NCBI RefSeq assembly: GCF_030286555.1
Contig: NZ_JASVWF010000011.1
Location: forward strand, 52,342 to 116,341
Origin: Actinomycetospora termitidis
GTDB taxonomy: Bacteria; Actinomycetota; Actinomycetes; Mycobacteriales; Pseudonocardiaceae
Length of the DNA: 64,000 bases
Reading direction: 5' to 3'
The notes beneath the pieces were generated by a model. The model saw only the letters and a list, made by a program, of their open reading frames with translations. It was not told the origin of the DNA and ran no database searches. Position 1 is the first letter of the stretch; each line of letters begins with the position of its first letter. This document shows, piece by piece, positions 8,623 through 17,289 of this stretch. A program made the position numbers and the translations under genes.

Positions 8623-9552
8623 GTGCGACGAGTAGTTGCGATCTCCAATGGCAAGGGTGGGGTCGGGAAGACGAGCTTGACGGCTGGCCTGGCCGGGCTG
8701 GTCGCGGCCTCGGGTTACCGGGTTCTCACTGTCGACATGGATCCGCAGGGCAATCTGCGCCGAGACCTGGGCTATCCGGACGCCGATCAGGGCTTCAATC
8801 TGACTTCGGCGATACGCGACGGAGCTCCGCTGGTGCCGCTTCGTGGCGTCCGCGAAGGCCTTGACTGCGTCCCGGGCGGGGCGACCCTTTCCGACCTGCC
8901 CGCGACTTTCATCTCACGCTCGGCCCGCGGGGACGTGATGAGCGGCCTGAGCACGGTACTCGGCCAGGTCCGTCCAGAGGGGGAACCGCACGCGGACTAC
9001 GACCTGGTCTTGATCGACACCCCGCCCGGTGAGCCGATCCTGCAGGACCTGGTCCTGACAGCCGCTGACTATCTGGTGATCCCCACCCGCTCGGACGACG
9101 CATCGATCGACGGGCTGGTCACCGTCGCGCAGCGCTTCATGCGCGCCCGCGAGAGCAACCCCGGCCTGATGCTGCTCGGGGTGCTGCTCTTCGGCGTGGG
9201 CGCTCGCAGCACTCGGCTCCGCACCACCGTCCGGGCGGCCCTCGACGACATTCTGGAAGGAGCAGCGCCGGTGTTCGAATCCAGCATCCGCTATCTCGAG
9301 TCAGCCGCCATCGACATCCGCCGTCACAGCCTGCTCCCACACGAGCTCGAAGCGAGCCAACTGGCGGAGAAGAGCGAGCGGCTGGCCCGGCTGCGCAATC
9401 GCGAGGGCGCCGGCGCAGAGCGCCTGCTGAGCCGGGACGCCTCAGGCCTGGCCGGGGACTACAACGCCTTGGCGCGAGAGCTCCTCGAGGCCATCGCCGA
9501 ACACGAAAACCACCGACTCCTGACCAACCCGGCCGCGGCGGCGGGCGCCTGA
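8623..9552 (+). CDS. parA: ParA-family partition ATPase
   Basis: A deviant-Walker ATPase that segregates plasmid copies by cycling on nucleoid DNA. From GTG 8623 (GGGAGCTGGGG just upstream) it begins VRRVVAISNGKGGVGKTS, with the KGGVGKT P-loop, then DMDPQGN (switch I region) and DLVLIDTPPGE (Walker B). An earlier in-frame ATG at 8542 would add 27 residues of low quality. The 309 residues fit plasmid ParA of type Ib-like size without an N-terminal HTH domain. The stop overlaps the start of the next gene (TGATG), marking a coupled partition operon. Confidence 0.9.
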   Translation: MRRVVAISNGKGGVGKTSLTAGLAGLVAASGYRVLTVDMDPQGNLRRDLGYPDADQGFNLTSAIRDGAPLVPLRGVREGLDCVPGGATLSDLPATFISRSARGDVMSGLSTVLGQVRPEGEPHADYDLVLIDTPPGEPILQDLVLTAADYLVIPTRSDDASIDGLVTVAQRFMRARESNPGLMLLGVLLFGVGARSTRLRTTVRAALDDILEGAAPVFESSIRYLESAAIDIRRHSLLPHELEASQLAEKSERLARLRNREGAGAERLLSRDASGLAGDYNALARELLEAIAEHENHRLLTNPAAAAGA

Positions 9553-10265
9553 TGCCGGCCAACGATCGCCCGAAGCTGGGCTCAGCTTTCCGGACGCAGG
9601 ACCGCACACAGGGTCTGGCGGGCCTACTTGCGTCGACGCCAACGACCGATGACCCGGCCAAGCCGTCTACGCCGGCTGAGCCACCAGAGCGAACCACCCC
9701 ACGCGACACTGCCCCCGAGCAGGAGCCGCGGACCTCGTCGGCCTCCTCGCCGGGCACGGAGGCCGCCGACGCCGCTCCTTCTTCGCCCGCCTCGTCCCGT
9801 GGGTCGGAGCCACGCCGGGGCCGCCGGGCGGAGCCACGCCGCAGGCGCCGGCCGGGATCTGCTGGAGAAGCTGGTGCTTCGAGCGCTGGGGCCGAGGACA
9901 TTCCGCGGGTGGTTCCGGTGGTGCTCGATGCCGGCGTCCTCGAGCAGCTGCGGCTGCAGTCTCGCCACACCGGGCAGACTCACGGTCTGATCGCGCTGGC
10001 GGCGATCGAGAATCACCTCGACGCGCTCTCCACCGAGTGGTCGACCCCTTCGGCGTCCTTCAGCCGGAGCTCGCTGTTCGGCCGTACCCAGCCCCAGCAT
10101 CGGCGCACCGAGCCCGGAGTGCAGACTCAGCTGCGCCTCGCTGCAGGCGATGCGGACGTGCTGGACGAACTCGTCGACCGCTGGTCCGCGCCCTCCCGCT
10201 CGGCACTTGTCAACCGGGCACTCAGCTTCGAGTTCTCCGAAGAGCATCATGGCGGAGCGGGGTGA
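9552..10265 (+). CDS. ParA partner protein, probable centromere-binding protein
   Basis: A 237-residue protein translationally coupled to parA by a TGATG overlap. Residues 1-110 are low-complexity, rich in Pro, Arg and Ser, with a basic patch (SEPRRGRRAEPRRRRR). The folded C-terminal half has two similar segments, VLDAGVLEQLRLQSRHTGQT and RLAAGDADVLDELVDRWSA, that resemble ribbon-helix-helix or small helical DNA-binding units. No ParB nuclease-fold domain is present. Position, coupling and basic character suggest the adaptor that connects ParA to the partition site. The family is not one I can name. Confidence 0.65.
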   Translation: MPANDRPKLGSAFRTQDRTQGLAGLLASTPTTDDPAKPSTPAEPPERTTPRDTAPEQEPRTSSASSPGTEAADAAPSSPASSRGSEPRRGRRAEPRRRRRPGSAGEAGASSAGAEDIPRVVPVVLDAGVLEQLRLQSRHTGQTHGLIALAAIENHLDALSTEWSTPSASFSRSSLFGRTQPQHRRTEPGVQTQLRLAAGDADVLDELVDRWSAPSRSALVNRALSFEFSEEHHGGAG

Positions 10266-10494
10266 AGACAGGCAGGTGAGAGACCCGCAGGCGCGTTACT
10301 GCGGATCTGCCGCCGACTCGTTCCCGCAGAGCGCCCTTCCGCCCAGCAAGTGATGGAGAGCGCCTCGGCGCCGATCGATCGGTGTCGAGCTCCGCCGATA
10401 ATCAGAGGTGCAGCAATTATGTCAGCAGCAACTGGCCAGCGTCGGCCTCGGACTGGCTTGCGCAGCGGACCACGGGGCGGGCCGGCGCTGCTGT
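10266..10494. other. Short non-coding gap after the partition operon
   Basis: About 230 bases between convergent genes. I see no gene and no clear terminator hairpin with a T tract. Confidence 0.4.
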
Positions 10495-11160
10495 TCAGGC
10501 GCGGGTGGCCGGGACTTTCACCAGGAGCGCGCTGAGCCCGATGGCGATAAGTATCACGAAGAGCGCCCCGATCACCTGCCCGGGCGTCACCGGCGCGGCG
10601 TTCCCAGCAAAGCCGGTTCCCCCCGGGCGGACGGCACTGCTGCCGAAGGCGCAGCCGAGCAGGGTGACGTCGATGGCGCCGAATCTGCGCACGAGCCACC
10701 AGCCGCCGCGCCGGTATTTCAGGTAGAGCCATCCGCCCAGGGCGACCAGGCTCACGCCGACGAGCAGCTGAACGTTCCCGCGGTCGACCAGGGAGAGCGA
10801 CACCGCGACGACCGTGACGAGCCCTGCAGCTACCGCGGCGACACAGCGCTCACCGCCCGATGGCTGCCGCAGTGTCGAAAAACGCTGTCTGACTTGGTCG
10901 GCGCGCTGGGCTTCGTCCGCCGCCGCGGCATCGCGACGCTCCCCCTCTTCGGCGCGGGCCCGCCCCGTGCGCTCCTCGGCCGCGTGAAGCTCGTCGCGGA
11001 GGGCGGCGTCGCGCTGGAGCCGCAGCGACTCTCGGGCCACGCCGAGCCGTTTGCGCTCAAGGCGCAGGCGCTCCTCGTCGGTGCGGCGCCGGTGCCGCTC
11101 GACGTCCGCGGCCACGCACCACTCGCACCACGGTTGGTGCACGACGTGGCCGCAGCTCAT
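10495..11160 (-). CDS. Membrane protein with coiled coil and N-terminal Cys/His motif
   Basis: A 221-residue protein from ATG 11160. It opens with MSCGHVVHQPWCEWC, a C-x-H...C-x-x-C pattern that could bind zinc. An Arg/Glu-rich coiled coil follows (about residues 25-95: RRRTDEERLRLERKRL and onwards). Three hydrophobic segments lie near residues 105-125, 130-150 and 195-215. The reading is a cytoplasmic coiled coil tethered to the membrane. No family name recognised. It is convergent with the partition operon and may be element cargo or a surface/exclusion factor, which is speculation. Confidence 0.65.
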   Translation of the reverse strand: MSCGHVVHQPWCEWCVAADVERHRRRTDEERLRLERKRLGVARESLRLQRDAALRDELHAAEERTGRARAEEGERRDAAAADEAQRADQVRQRFSTLRQPSGGERCVAAVAAGLVTVVAVSLSLVDRGNVQLLVGVSLVALGGWLYLKYRRGGWWLVRRFGAIDVTLLGCAFGSSAVRPGGTGFAGNAAPVTPGQVIGALFVILIAIGLSALLVKVPATRA

Positions 11161-11359
11161 GCCGACCCCTTCCCCCTCGTGAGGCAACCTTCCACTGGGC
11201 CATCTTGCGGAGCAAGGTCAGATTCGTCGCCGTCTCGCGGCCGACAGCTCGAGCGGGCCATCGAGTCCCGCTCGATCTGTCAACGATCTTGTCGGACCCC
11301 TTCGGCACGCTGCCGGCGTCGGACGCGTCGCGGGAGGCTTCGGAAGGTGGACGGGGAGC

Positions 11360-11938
11360 ATGGCGGGGTCGCTCGAGGTGCAGGTCCTGGAGGCTCGCGA
11401 GTTGGAGGAGGTCCTGGCCCGCAGCGTTGAGGACGGTCTGATGGAGGACTCGGCCTGGCGTGAGGACGTGCCGACGCCGCAGGAGCCCGGGGTGTACGTG
11501 TGGGCCGCCTCGGGCCTCGTGGTGTACGTCGGGAAGGCGGGGAGCCTTGCCGACCGGCTGGGGTACGAGCAGCGCCTGCGGGATGGCTACGAGCCCGCGG
11601 GGGATCGCTGGGAGGTCTCGGTGGTGCACATGCTGCGGGTGTACCGGGCCAAGCCGATGTGGGCGCGGGCGAGGGACCCGGAGGCGGCTCTCGAGGTCGA
11701 GCGGCGGTTGATCGAGTGGCACCGGGCGTGCGTGGGGATCGCGCCGCTTGCGATCGGGTGGGACACCAAGCCGGGCAGTCCCCGCGAGCAGGCGGAGACG
11801 ATGGCTCGGGAGCTCTGGAACCTCGACCCGGCGGCGCGGCCGTCCACGGCGGGGGAGCGGTTCCGCCGGATCGCGGATCCGGCGGAGCCGGACGGCACCC
11901 GGTGGGTCCTGGGCGAGGCGCACAGCGAGGGCACCTGA
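11360..11938 (+). CDS. GIY-YIG-like nuclease-domain protein
   Basis: A 192-residue protein whose central region looks like a GIY-YIG fold: PGVYVWAASGLVVYVGKAGSLADRL gives the paired V-Y and V-Y-V-G strands and the following Arg helix (residues about 42-66), and EVERRLIEWH near 115 can supply the conserved acidic helix. Family members cut or process DNA in repair, restriction or homing. The first Tyr-Gly motif is degenerate, so catalytic activity is uncertain. It stands alone between convergent small membrane-protein genes, and its job in the element is unknown. Confidence 0.65.
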   Translation: MAGSLEVQVLEARELEEVLARSVEDGLMEDSAWREDVPTPQEPGVYVWAASGLVVYVGKAGSLADRLGYEQRLRDGYEPAGDRWEVSVVHMLRVYRAKPMWARARDPEAALEVERRLIEWHRACVGIAPLAIGWDTKPGSPREQAETMARELWNLDPAARPSTAGERFRRIADPAEPDGTRWVLGEAHSEGT

Positions 11939-11945
11939 GCCTGGC

Positions 11946-12401
11946 TCAGTAGCCGGGTGGTGGGTGGTTGCGGTGGCCCCAGCGGTACATGTCGGCTTCG
12001 TACTGGTCGGCGTAGCGCTGTTGCTGGTCGTGGCGGGCGCGCTGGTCCCAGTAGTCGTCGGCGGCGCTGCGCCCGCCGGTGTGGGAGCGGCCGGTGATTC
12101 CTCCGGTGGGGTAGCCGTGGTCGTAGAAGGCGGGGCTTCTGCGGCGGGAGGGGCGGGCGGGGCGCCGGAAGATCAGGGCGAGCACGAACAGGGTGGCGCC
12201 GAGGGTGAGCAGGAGCTGCCAGAGCAGGGCCGCGGCGATCGCGGCGAGGGTGATCGCGGTGATCCGCCCGGCGCGGCGGCCTGGGCCGGCGGGCGGGGTC
12301 CAGCGCCGGCGGAGCAAGCGCACGGTCACCGCGGCGCACAGGGCCTGGACGCCGAGCACGAGGACGGTTCTGCCGAGCTCGGGCAGGGTGGCGGCGTCCA
12401 C
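11946..12401 (-). CDS. Small two-helix membrane protein
   Basis: A 151-residue protein from GTG 12401. Two hydrophobic segments occur at about residues 10-28 (TVLVLGVQALCAAVTVRLL) and 48-80 (ITAITLAAIAAALLWQLLL and on), followed by a hydrophilic tail rich in Tyr, Arg, Gly and His (YWDQRARHDQQQRYADQYEA). The gene ends 7 bases from the convergent GIY-YIG-like gene. No family is recognised. It lies just downstream of the large HTH gene on the same strand and may be in its transcript. Confidence 0.55.
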   Translation of the reverse strand: MDAATLPELGRTVLVLGVQALCAAVTVRLLRRRWTPPAGPGRRAGRITAITLAAIAAALLWQLLLTLGATLFVLALIFRRPARPSRRRSPAFYDHGYPTGGITGRSHTGGRSAADDYWDQRARHDQQQRYADQYEADMYRWGHRNHPPPGY

Positions 12402-12479
12402 GCGCTCCAGCCTCGCCGAGCCACGGGAGATCCGGAAGGCTGCCCGGGTGGGTCGTCCCGGTCGGGGCGGGCGCGGTCG

Positions 12480-13967
12480 TCATGTCGCGGGTTCGACAGA
12501 GTAGCGGCAGTAAGCGCAGCGTGGGCTCCGGCCGGTGGGGCCGGCGCCGCCGACACCGTGCTCGCAGGTGTTCTCGCCACGCCGCTCGGCGGCGGCAGCG
12601 GCCTGGTCGCGGCGCTCGCGGGCGATCTCGGCCCAGCGGTGCTCGTGGCGGTGTTCACGGCTGCGGGCGTCCCACAGGGTCTCGTGGCGATGGTCGCGGC
12701 CGATGCCGCGGATGGGCAGCTCGGGGACGGGTTGGCCGGGGCGGAGCGCCCAGCCGAGCCCGTCGTGCCCGGCGGTCGGGCCTTCCCCGTCCTCGTGGTC
12801 GTCGGCGTGGTCGTCGGCGTGGTCGTGTCCAGCGGCGGCACCGGAGGTGGGGTGGGGGAGCAGGGTGGCGGCCCAGGGGTCGTCAGGGCTGATGACCGCG
12901 GAACTGTCAGCGCGGGCTGACGGGTGTTCGGGGTGCTCGGGGGGCAGGTCGGCGGGGTCGGTGTCGGCGATGCCTTGCAGGAGGTGGGCGAGCCAGACGG
13001 CGGGGTTGCGGATCTTGGTGGGGTTGGTGGTCCAGCCTTTGGTGTGGGCGACGTGCCAGATCAGCGGGACGAGCTCGGCGACGCTCCAGGTGGTGGGGGA
13101 GGCGGCGAAGCGGGTCAGGGCGGGGATGAGGCGCCCGACGGGGGTGTGGCGCAGTACGGGGATCTCGCGGCGCAGGTCCTCGGCCAGGCGCACCGCCCCG
13201 GGGTGCTGGCGCGGCCGGCGGCGCGCCGTGGGGCCGGGGCGGGCCGCCGGGTTCGGGCGGCGTGCCGCGGGGCGGTTCCGGGTGCGTCGATGCTGCTCGG
13301 AGGGTCCGTCGGCGCGGGGGTCGACCGGGTAGGAGCGGGTATCGGGGCCCAGGCGGGGCCGGGGGCGGGTCCCCGGTCCCGGATCCGGGGTGCCCTGGTT
13401 GGTCGAGGCTTCGAGCGCAGCGAGTCCGTCGGCGCTTGTCGCCGAAGATCCATGAGATCTTCTTGAGGGGAAAGATCGACTTGGGCCGCCTATCGGGGGG
13501 GTGCCATCTTCCCCAGCATGCCCTCCGAGCTGCGTCGATGCGGTTGCGGAGGTCGCCGCGGCGGGGACGAGTCGGTGGGGGAGGTGGCGGGTGAGCCAGC
13601 GGGGCACACCGAGCGCGTAGACCGAGACGTAGCGGCGTTGCTTGGAGCCGGCGGCGTGGGCGGCCATGGCCTCGGCGAGGTACATGTGCCGGCCGCGGAA
13701 GACCTCGACGGCGATGCCGAGCTCGCGGGCGGCGGCGCGGGCGCGCTGCACGGTGCGCTCGGAGCAGCCGACCTCGGCGCGCACGTGCTCGACCGAGACG
13801 GTGATCGCGCGGCCGGTGTCATCGTCGGCGTGGCGGGCGTGCACGGCCATGACGCGCGCGAGGGTCTCGGGGGCGACGTGGTGGCGCGCCAAGACCTCAC
13901 GGCCGCGGGCGATCGCGGTGGGCAGGGCGACGCGCAACCAGTAGTCGCGTGAGGCCCATCCCGGCAC
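12480..13967 (-). CDS. HTH protein, candidate plasmid replication initiator
   Basis: A 495-residue protein from GTG 13967. The N-terminal 150 residues contain a winged-helix/HTH pattern (VSVEHVRAEVGCSERTVQRARAAARELGI) and then RYVSVYALGVPRWLTRHLP, as in HTH proteins often annotated near actinobacterial plasmid origins. A disordered Pro/Arg-rich linker (residues about 190-270) leads to a second helical region (LAEDLRREIPVLRHTPVGRL) and a Cys-rich end (CEHG...CAYC) that may bind zinc. Its size and its neighbours (ParA pair, a small ribbon-helix-helix-like protein, a structured antisense-strand RNA candidate) suggest it starts replication. A transcription factor role is the alternative. No sequence proof of initiator function. 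Confidence 0.6.
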   Translation of the reverse strand: MPGWASRDYWLRVALPTAIARGREVLARHHVAPETLARVMAVHARHADDDTGRAITVSVEHVRAEVGCSERTVQRARAAARELGIAVEVFRGRHMYLAEAMAAHAAGSKQRRYVSVYALGVPRWLTRHLPHRLVPAAATSATASTQLGGHAGEDGTPPIGGPSRSFPSRRSHGSSATSADGLAALEASTNQGTPDPGPGTRPRPRLGPDTRSYPVDPRADGPSEQHRRTRNRPAARRPNPAARPGPTARRRPRQHPGAVRLAEDLRREIPVLRHTPVGRLIPALTRFAASPTTWSVAELVPLIWHVAHTKGWTTNPTKIRNPAVWLAHLLQGIADTDPADLPPEHPEHPSARADSSAVISPDDPWAATLLPHPTSGAAAGHDHADDHADDHEDGEGPTAGHDGLGWALRPGQPVPELPIRGIGRDHRHETLWDARSREHRHEHRWAEIARERRDQAAAAAERRGENTCEHGVGGAGPTGRSPRCAYCRYSVEPAT

Positions 13968-14201
13968 CGAGGTGTAGGTGCCGGGCGGAAGGACCAGGCG
14001 TCGCGCCGTGCCCTTCGCCCGCCTCGCCGCCCGACAGCATGCGCAGCGACCCGCACCGGCCCGGGTCGCGACGTGCGGGATCCACGCGTCCCGAGCCAGC
14101 GGGTCTCGTCCGGGGCCCTGGCTGAGGGGATGCGTGTGCGCCCGGCGCGTGCGACACGCGTCGGTTCGGAGTGGGGGAGAAGGAGGACGTGCGCTACCCT
14201 G
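13968..14201. other. Non-coding leader region upstream of the HTH gene
   Basis: About 230 bases with no credible gene. A GGGGGAGAAGGAGG purine run at 14173-14186 precedes the TACCCT element of the + strand RNA candidate. Would form the 5' leader of the HTH gene on the minus strand. Confidence 0.35.
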
Positions 14202-14322
14202 GGGGCAGCTTGGTACAGCAGCCTCCTACTTCGGAGGCACCCGGGTCGAGGAAGCTACGAACTTCCGAGACCGCCCCAGGTTCCTGGGACACATGCCCGC
14301 CCCCGGCAAGGGGCGGGCTTTC
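14202..14322 (+). ncRNA. Structured small RNA candidate, antisense to the HTH gene leader
   Basis: A + strand segment with three hairpins in a row and an intrinsic terminator, yet no + strand gene ends here. A TACCCT -10-like box sits at 14195-14200. Hairpins: GCCTCC/GGAGGC at 14221-14238, GGAAG/CTTCC at 14250-14266 and CCAGG/CCTGG at 14276-14287. It runs away from the HTH gene and would be complementary to its leader, the position of a countertranscribed RNA in plasmid copy control. Ends and promoter are approximate. Confidence 0.4.
14295..14322 (+). terminator. Intrinsic terminator
   Basis: Nine-base-pair G/C stem GCCCGCCCC / GGGGCGGGC (14295-14303 and 14310-14318) with a 6-base loop followed by TTTCGTGTGTCT. 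The T-rich side is downstream only on the + strand, so it terminates rightward transcription. Confidence 0.7.
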
Positions 14323-14392
14323 GTGTGTCTAGGGCCTGGTGCGGCTGACCGTGGTGCCGGTGTTCAGATGTGCAGCGCCGCGCGGGCGCGCG

Positions 14393-14611
14393 TCATCCCG
14401 CCTCCGGCAGCACCTCCTCGGGCAGCAGGTGCGCGGGGAGCTCGTCGCGGTGGCGCAGGCCGATCGCGATGATGGCCTCCAAGTAGTCCTGGTAGCGGAC
14501 CTGCGCGGCGTCGCAGTCGGCCTCAACCGCGCCAGAGGAGGCGTCCTTGAGCCGGACCTTGTAGTCCTTGACGTATCCGAGGCTCGGCCTGCCTCCTGCC
14601 CCTCGCTTCAT
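14393..14611 (-). CDS. Small ribbon-helix-helix-like protein
   Basis: A 72-residue protein from ATG 14611 (an upstream ATG at 14671 is possible). The start MKRGAGGRPSLG, a beta-strand-like KDYKVRLKD and two helices ending in RYQDYLEAIIAIGLRHRDELP match the layout of CopG/Arc-type repressors, though the match is by pattern only. It lies next to the candidate antisense RNA and the candidate replication gene, which is how copy-number repressors are often arranged. It could equally be a generic regulator. Confidence 0.55.
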   Translation of the reverse strand: MKRGAGGRPSLGYVKDYKVRLKDASSGAVEADCDAAQVRYQDYLEAIIAIGLRHRDELPAHLLPEEVLPEAG

Positions 14612-14794
14612 GCGGGCACTCTGGCACGGCCAAGTTCTAGGAACAGGTACGACACGCCGAAAGATCGCCACGAGTAGTTAGACCCGCGACGCGGCCACTT
14701 TGGATCCATCCCGTCTGACCTTCGGCCTCGAACGGGAAGCCGACGCGGGAGGGCCTGGCAGCTGCTGGCGTTCGTCTGCCCGGCGCTGCCGCCA

Positions 14795-16105
14795 TCAGTT
14801 GTGGCTGGGCGCGCCAGGGGTGTGGACTCTGCCGCCAGTGATGACGTGCTGGATGTCTGCGAGGGCGTGGAGGTCCTCGAGAGGGTTGGAACCGAGGACG
14901 AGCAGGTCGGCGCGATATCCGGGTGTGAGCTGGCCGATCTGCGCGCCGAGCCCGAGGGCGTGGGCGGCTTCAGTGGTGGCGGTGGCCAAAGCGCGCGCGT
15001 GGGTCCAGCCGGCGGCGTGGAACTGGGTGACGGTGTCGACGAGGGTGTCGAAGTAGCCCTGGCCGACACCGGCATCGTTCCCGGCGACGAGTCGGATGCC
15101 GTGCTGGTCGTTCCAGGCGAGTTTGGCGAGCTGCAGGTCCAGGCGCGCCTCTGGCGGCCACGTCTCCCACTCCCGAGCTCGGGTGGGTACGACAGCGATG
15201 CCGGTGCGAGCGATGATCTCGGCGATCTCTTCGGAGGGCGCGTACCCCATAGCTCCATCGGCATCCGGTGGAGCGAGCCACCCTCCGTGCTCGATGGTGT
15301 TGACCCCGGCCTTCGCGCAGGCAGCCATCGCGTCGGCTCCGTGCGCGTGGCCCGCGACGGGCAGGCCGTGCTCTCGCGCCGACGCGACGATCAAGGCGAG
15401 GTCTTGCTCGCTGAACTGGCTCTGCCACATCGGGGCGCCGGCTGGCGTCATCATCCCGCCGCTGGTCATGACCTTGATGACGTCAGCTCCCCCCGCGAGG
15501 TGACGGGCCACCGCGGCGTCGACGGTCCGGCGGTTCTCGACCGCGGTGCCGTTGAGGTCGATCTCGCCGCCGAGGAACCAGCAGTGGCCTTTCGGGGCGG
15601 TCAGAGGCGAGCGGGCGGTGAGCATGGTGGGCCCGAGCAGCTGGCCGGCCTGCACCTGGGCGCGGTAGCTGGCGACCAGCCCGTCACGGTCGCCCAGGTC
15701 CCGAGCGGTGGTGACTCCGCCGTCGAGCAGGGCCCGGGCGTTGCTGCGCACTGTGTGTTCGAGGGTCGCAAGGTCACCGGCCTCGAGCGCCGGTCGGGGA
15801 TCGGTGGTGACGTCGAAAGACAGGTGAACGTGGACGTTGATCAGTCCGGGCATGACGGTTGCGGCGGGAATGTCCATGACCGTCGCCCCGCCTGCTGCGC
15901 CTTCGAATTCGGTTGTTGGTCCGACCGCGACGATCCGGTCCCCGTCGATCAGGACCGCGCCGAGTTCCACGGGCGGCTGGTCGGGGCGAGTGATGATGCG
16001 CCCCGCCCGCAGGAGAACGGGCCCTGGAGGGGTCGGCGTGTGCTGGGCGGTCACGGTGAAGATCGTCGCGCACGACCGCGGCGTCGGCTCTGCGGGCCAG
16101 GGCAT
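14795..16105 (-). CDS. Metal-dependent amidohydrolase (imidazolonepropionase/prolidase-like)
   Basis: A TIM-barrel amidohydrolase of 436 residues. Metal-binding and catalytic landmarks are all present: HVHL after MPGLIN (near residue 92), the carboxylated-Lys strand VIKVMTSGG, His in VAGHAHG and NTIEHGG, and the Asp in VAGNDAG. The C-terminal part (LTPGYRADLLVLGSNPLED) is the typical beta-sandwich closing block. The substrate is likely a cyclic amide or dipeptide-like compound, not predictable here. Start ATG 16105 lies 5 bases after the stop of the preceding gene in the same operon; GTG 16054 is an alternative. Confidence 0.92.
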   Translation of the reverse strand: MPWPAEPTPRSCATIFTVTAQHTPTPPGPVLLRAGRIITRPDQPPVELGAVLIDGDRIVAVGPTTEFEGAAGGATVMDIPAATVMPGLINVHVHLSFDVTTDPRPALEAGDLATLEHTVRSNARALLDGGVTTARDLGDRDGLVASYRAQVQAGQLLGPTMLTARSPLTAPKGHCWFLGGEIDLNGTAVENRRTVDAAVARHLAGGADVIKVMTSGGMMTPAGAPMWQSQFSEQDLALIVASAREHGLPVAGHAHGADAMAACAKAGVNTIEHGGWLAPPDADGAMGYAPSEEIAEIIARTGIAVVPTRAREWETWPPEARLDLQLAKLAWNDQHGIRLVAGNDAGVGQGYFDTLVDTVTQFHAAGWTHARALATATTEAAHALGLGAQIGQLTPGYRADLLVLGSNPLEDLHALADIQHVITGGRVHTPGAPSHN

Positions 16106-16110
16106 CGCGG

Positions 16111-17289
16111 TCAGGACTGGCCGGCGGGCTGAGCTTCCTCGGTGGCCCAGGACAGGTCGCGTTCGCGGAGCCGAGCAGATAGTTCGGCGTAGGCGGCCGC
16201 TTCGTCGTCGAGGGTGGGGTAGCTGCGGTCGTCGTCGACGCCGCATGCGATCAGCTCGGCCCAGAAACGTTCCGCCGGGGTCCTGCTCTCGCTCGGAGTC
16301 GGTACCGCTGCGCTGAAGCCCTCGGCACGGTTGATCGCGTCGCGGCACTGAGTCACGCGGCCGACGTAGCGGAACCGGAAGTGCGGCCGGGTTGTGGCCT
16401 CAGCCGGCGCCTGGCCGGGTTCAGTGCCGCCGAGGGCGACGGCGGGCCGCTCGACCTCGGGGAAGACGGTGAGCGCGGTGGTGGCCAGGGTGCGCATCCG
16501 GCTGTAGCGCACGCGCCGGGTCGCCCAGCGTCGCGTGGCTACAAGGCGCCCTGCGAGCAGCGGGGCGACCAACCCGAGGATCAGCACTGGGTTGCCGAGG
16601 TTGTAGAGCGGGCTGGCGATCGCGTAGAGCAACTCGGGCCGCCCGCCCGTGGTCATGCTCAGCACGACGGCGACGAAGCGGGTGGTGACGGCGACCGCAT
16701 GCATCATGGCTGCGGCGGCGACGAGGGCAAGGCCGACTCGCAGCCAGCCCCGGGCCTGACGGAGGTAGCGAAGGGTCGGAATTGCCACCGAAAGGTCGAG
16801 GTAGGCGAAGTAGCCGAGTGCGACCAGGTAGAAGACCCCTGTCGTCGGGTGCCCGGCCAGGGTGGCGGCGGAGTCGTCGTGGGGGAGGTCCCCGAACCAC
16901 ATCAGGCCCGAGAGGACCGCGAGCACCGAGCAAGCAACGGCGAACAGGGCCACCTCTCGGCGCACGGCCGGGACGCGCAGGCCTCCGGCGGGGCGGTACA
17001 GGAAGAGCAGGCAGAAGTAGGTCGAGGCGGTAATGACGTTCTGCAGGTACTGCAGCACGTAGGGGTTGAACAGCTCGGTGAAGCCATCGATGAACTTGCC
17101 CATGACACCGATGGACAGTCCGACGATCAGGCAGGCAGACGCGGCCACCGTGGGCCGCCGAGGATCGAGGTCGATGCCCCTTCGGCGCTCCTCGGCGAGT
17201 CGTCCGAGCTTGATCCCGAGCAGGGCCAGCAGGATGACCAGCTGGACGAGATACCCGGGGAGGGTCTTGGTGACGGTCAGCAGAGTCAT
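16111..17289 (-). CDS. MAB_1171c-like polytopic membrane protein (DUF6545 type)
   Basis: A 392-residue integral membrane protein with about seven hydrophobic segments in the first 270 residues, then a cytoplasmic tail with FRFRYVGRVTQCRDAINRAEG and two acidic helices. This layout matches the actinobacterial MAB_1171c putative transporter family, which commonly sits beside XRE regulators and ImmA/IrrE peptidases. Start ATG 17289 overlaps the stop of the upstream peptidase gene as TGATG, so the two are coupled. Transport activity is by family annotation only. Confidence 0.82.
   Translation of the reverse strand: MTLLTVTKTLPGYLVQLVILLALLGIKLGRLAEERRRGIDLDPRRPTVAASACLIVGLSIGVMGKFIDGFTELFNPYVLQYLQNVITASTYFCLLFLYRPAGGLRVPAVRREVALFAVACSVLAVLSGLMWFGDLPHDDSAATLAGHPTTGVFYLVALGYFAYLDLSVAIPTLRYLRQARGWLRVGLALVAAAAMMHAVAVTTRFVAVVLSMTTGGRPELLYAIASPLYNLGNPVLILGLVAPLLAGRLVATRRWATRRVRYSRMRTLATTALTVFPEVERPAVALGGTEPGQAPAEATTRPHFRFRYVGRVTQCRDAINRAEGFSAAVPTPSESRTPAERFWAELIACGVDDDRSYPTLDDEAAAYAELSARLRERDLSWATEEAQPAGQS

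Noticed and set aside
13490..14056. 188-codon minus-strand frame overlapping the start of the HTH gene
   Set aside because: Ser/Pro/Ala/Arg-only composition; the overlapping HTH frame has normal amino-acid use and a recognisable fold.
14198..14280. tRNA-like segment: CCTGGGG/CCCCAGG ends, a TTGGTA D-loop-like run and two inner hairpins
   Set aside because: The anticodon-type loop has six bases, the D stem does not pair and there is no standard T loop. Kept only as part of the small RNA candidate.
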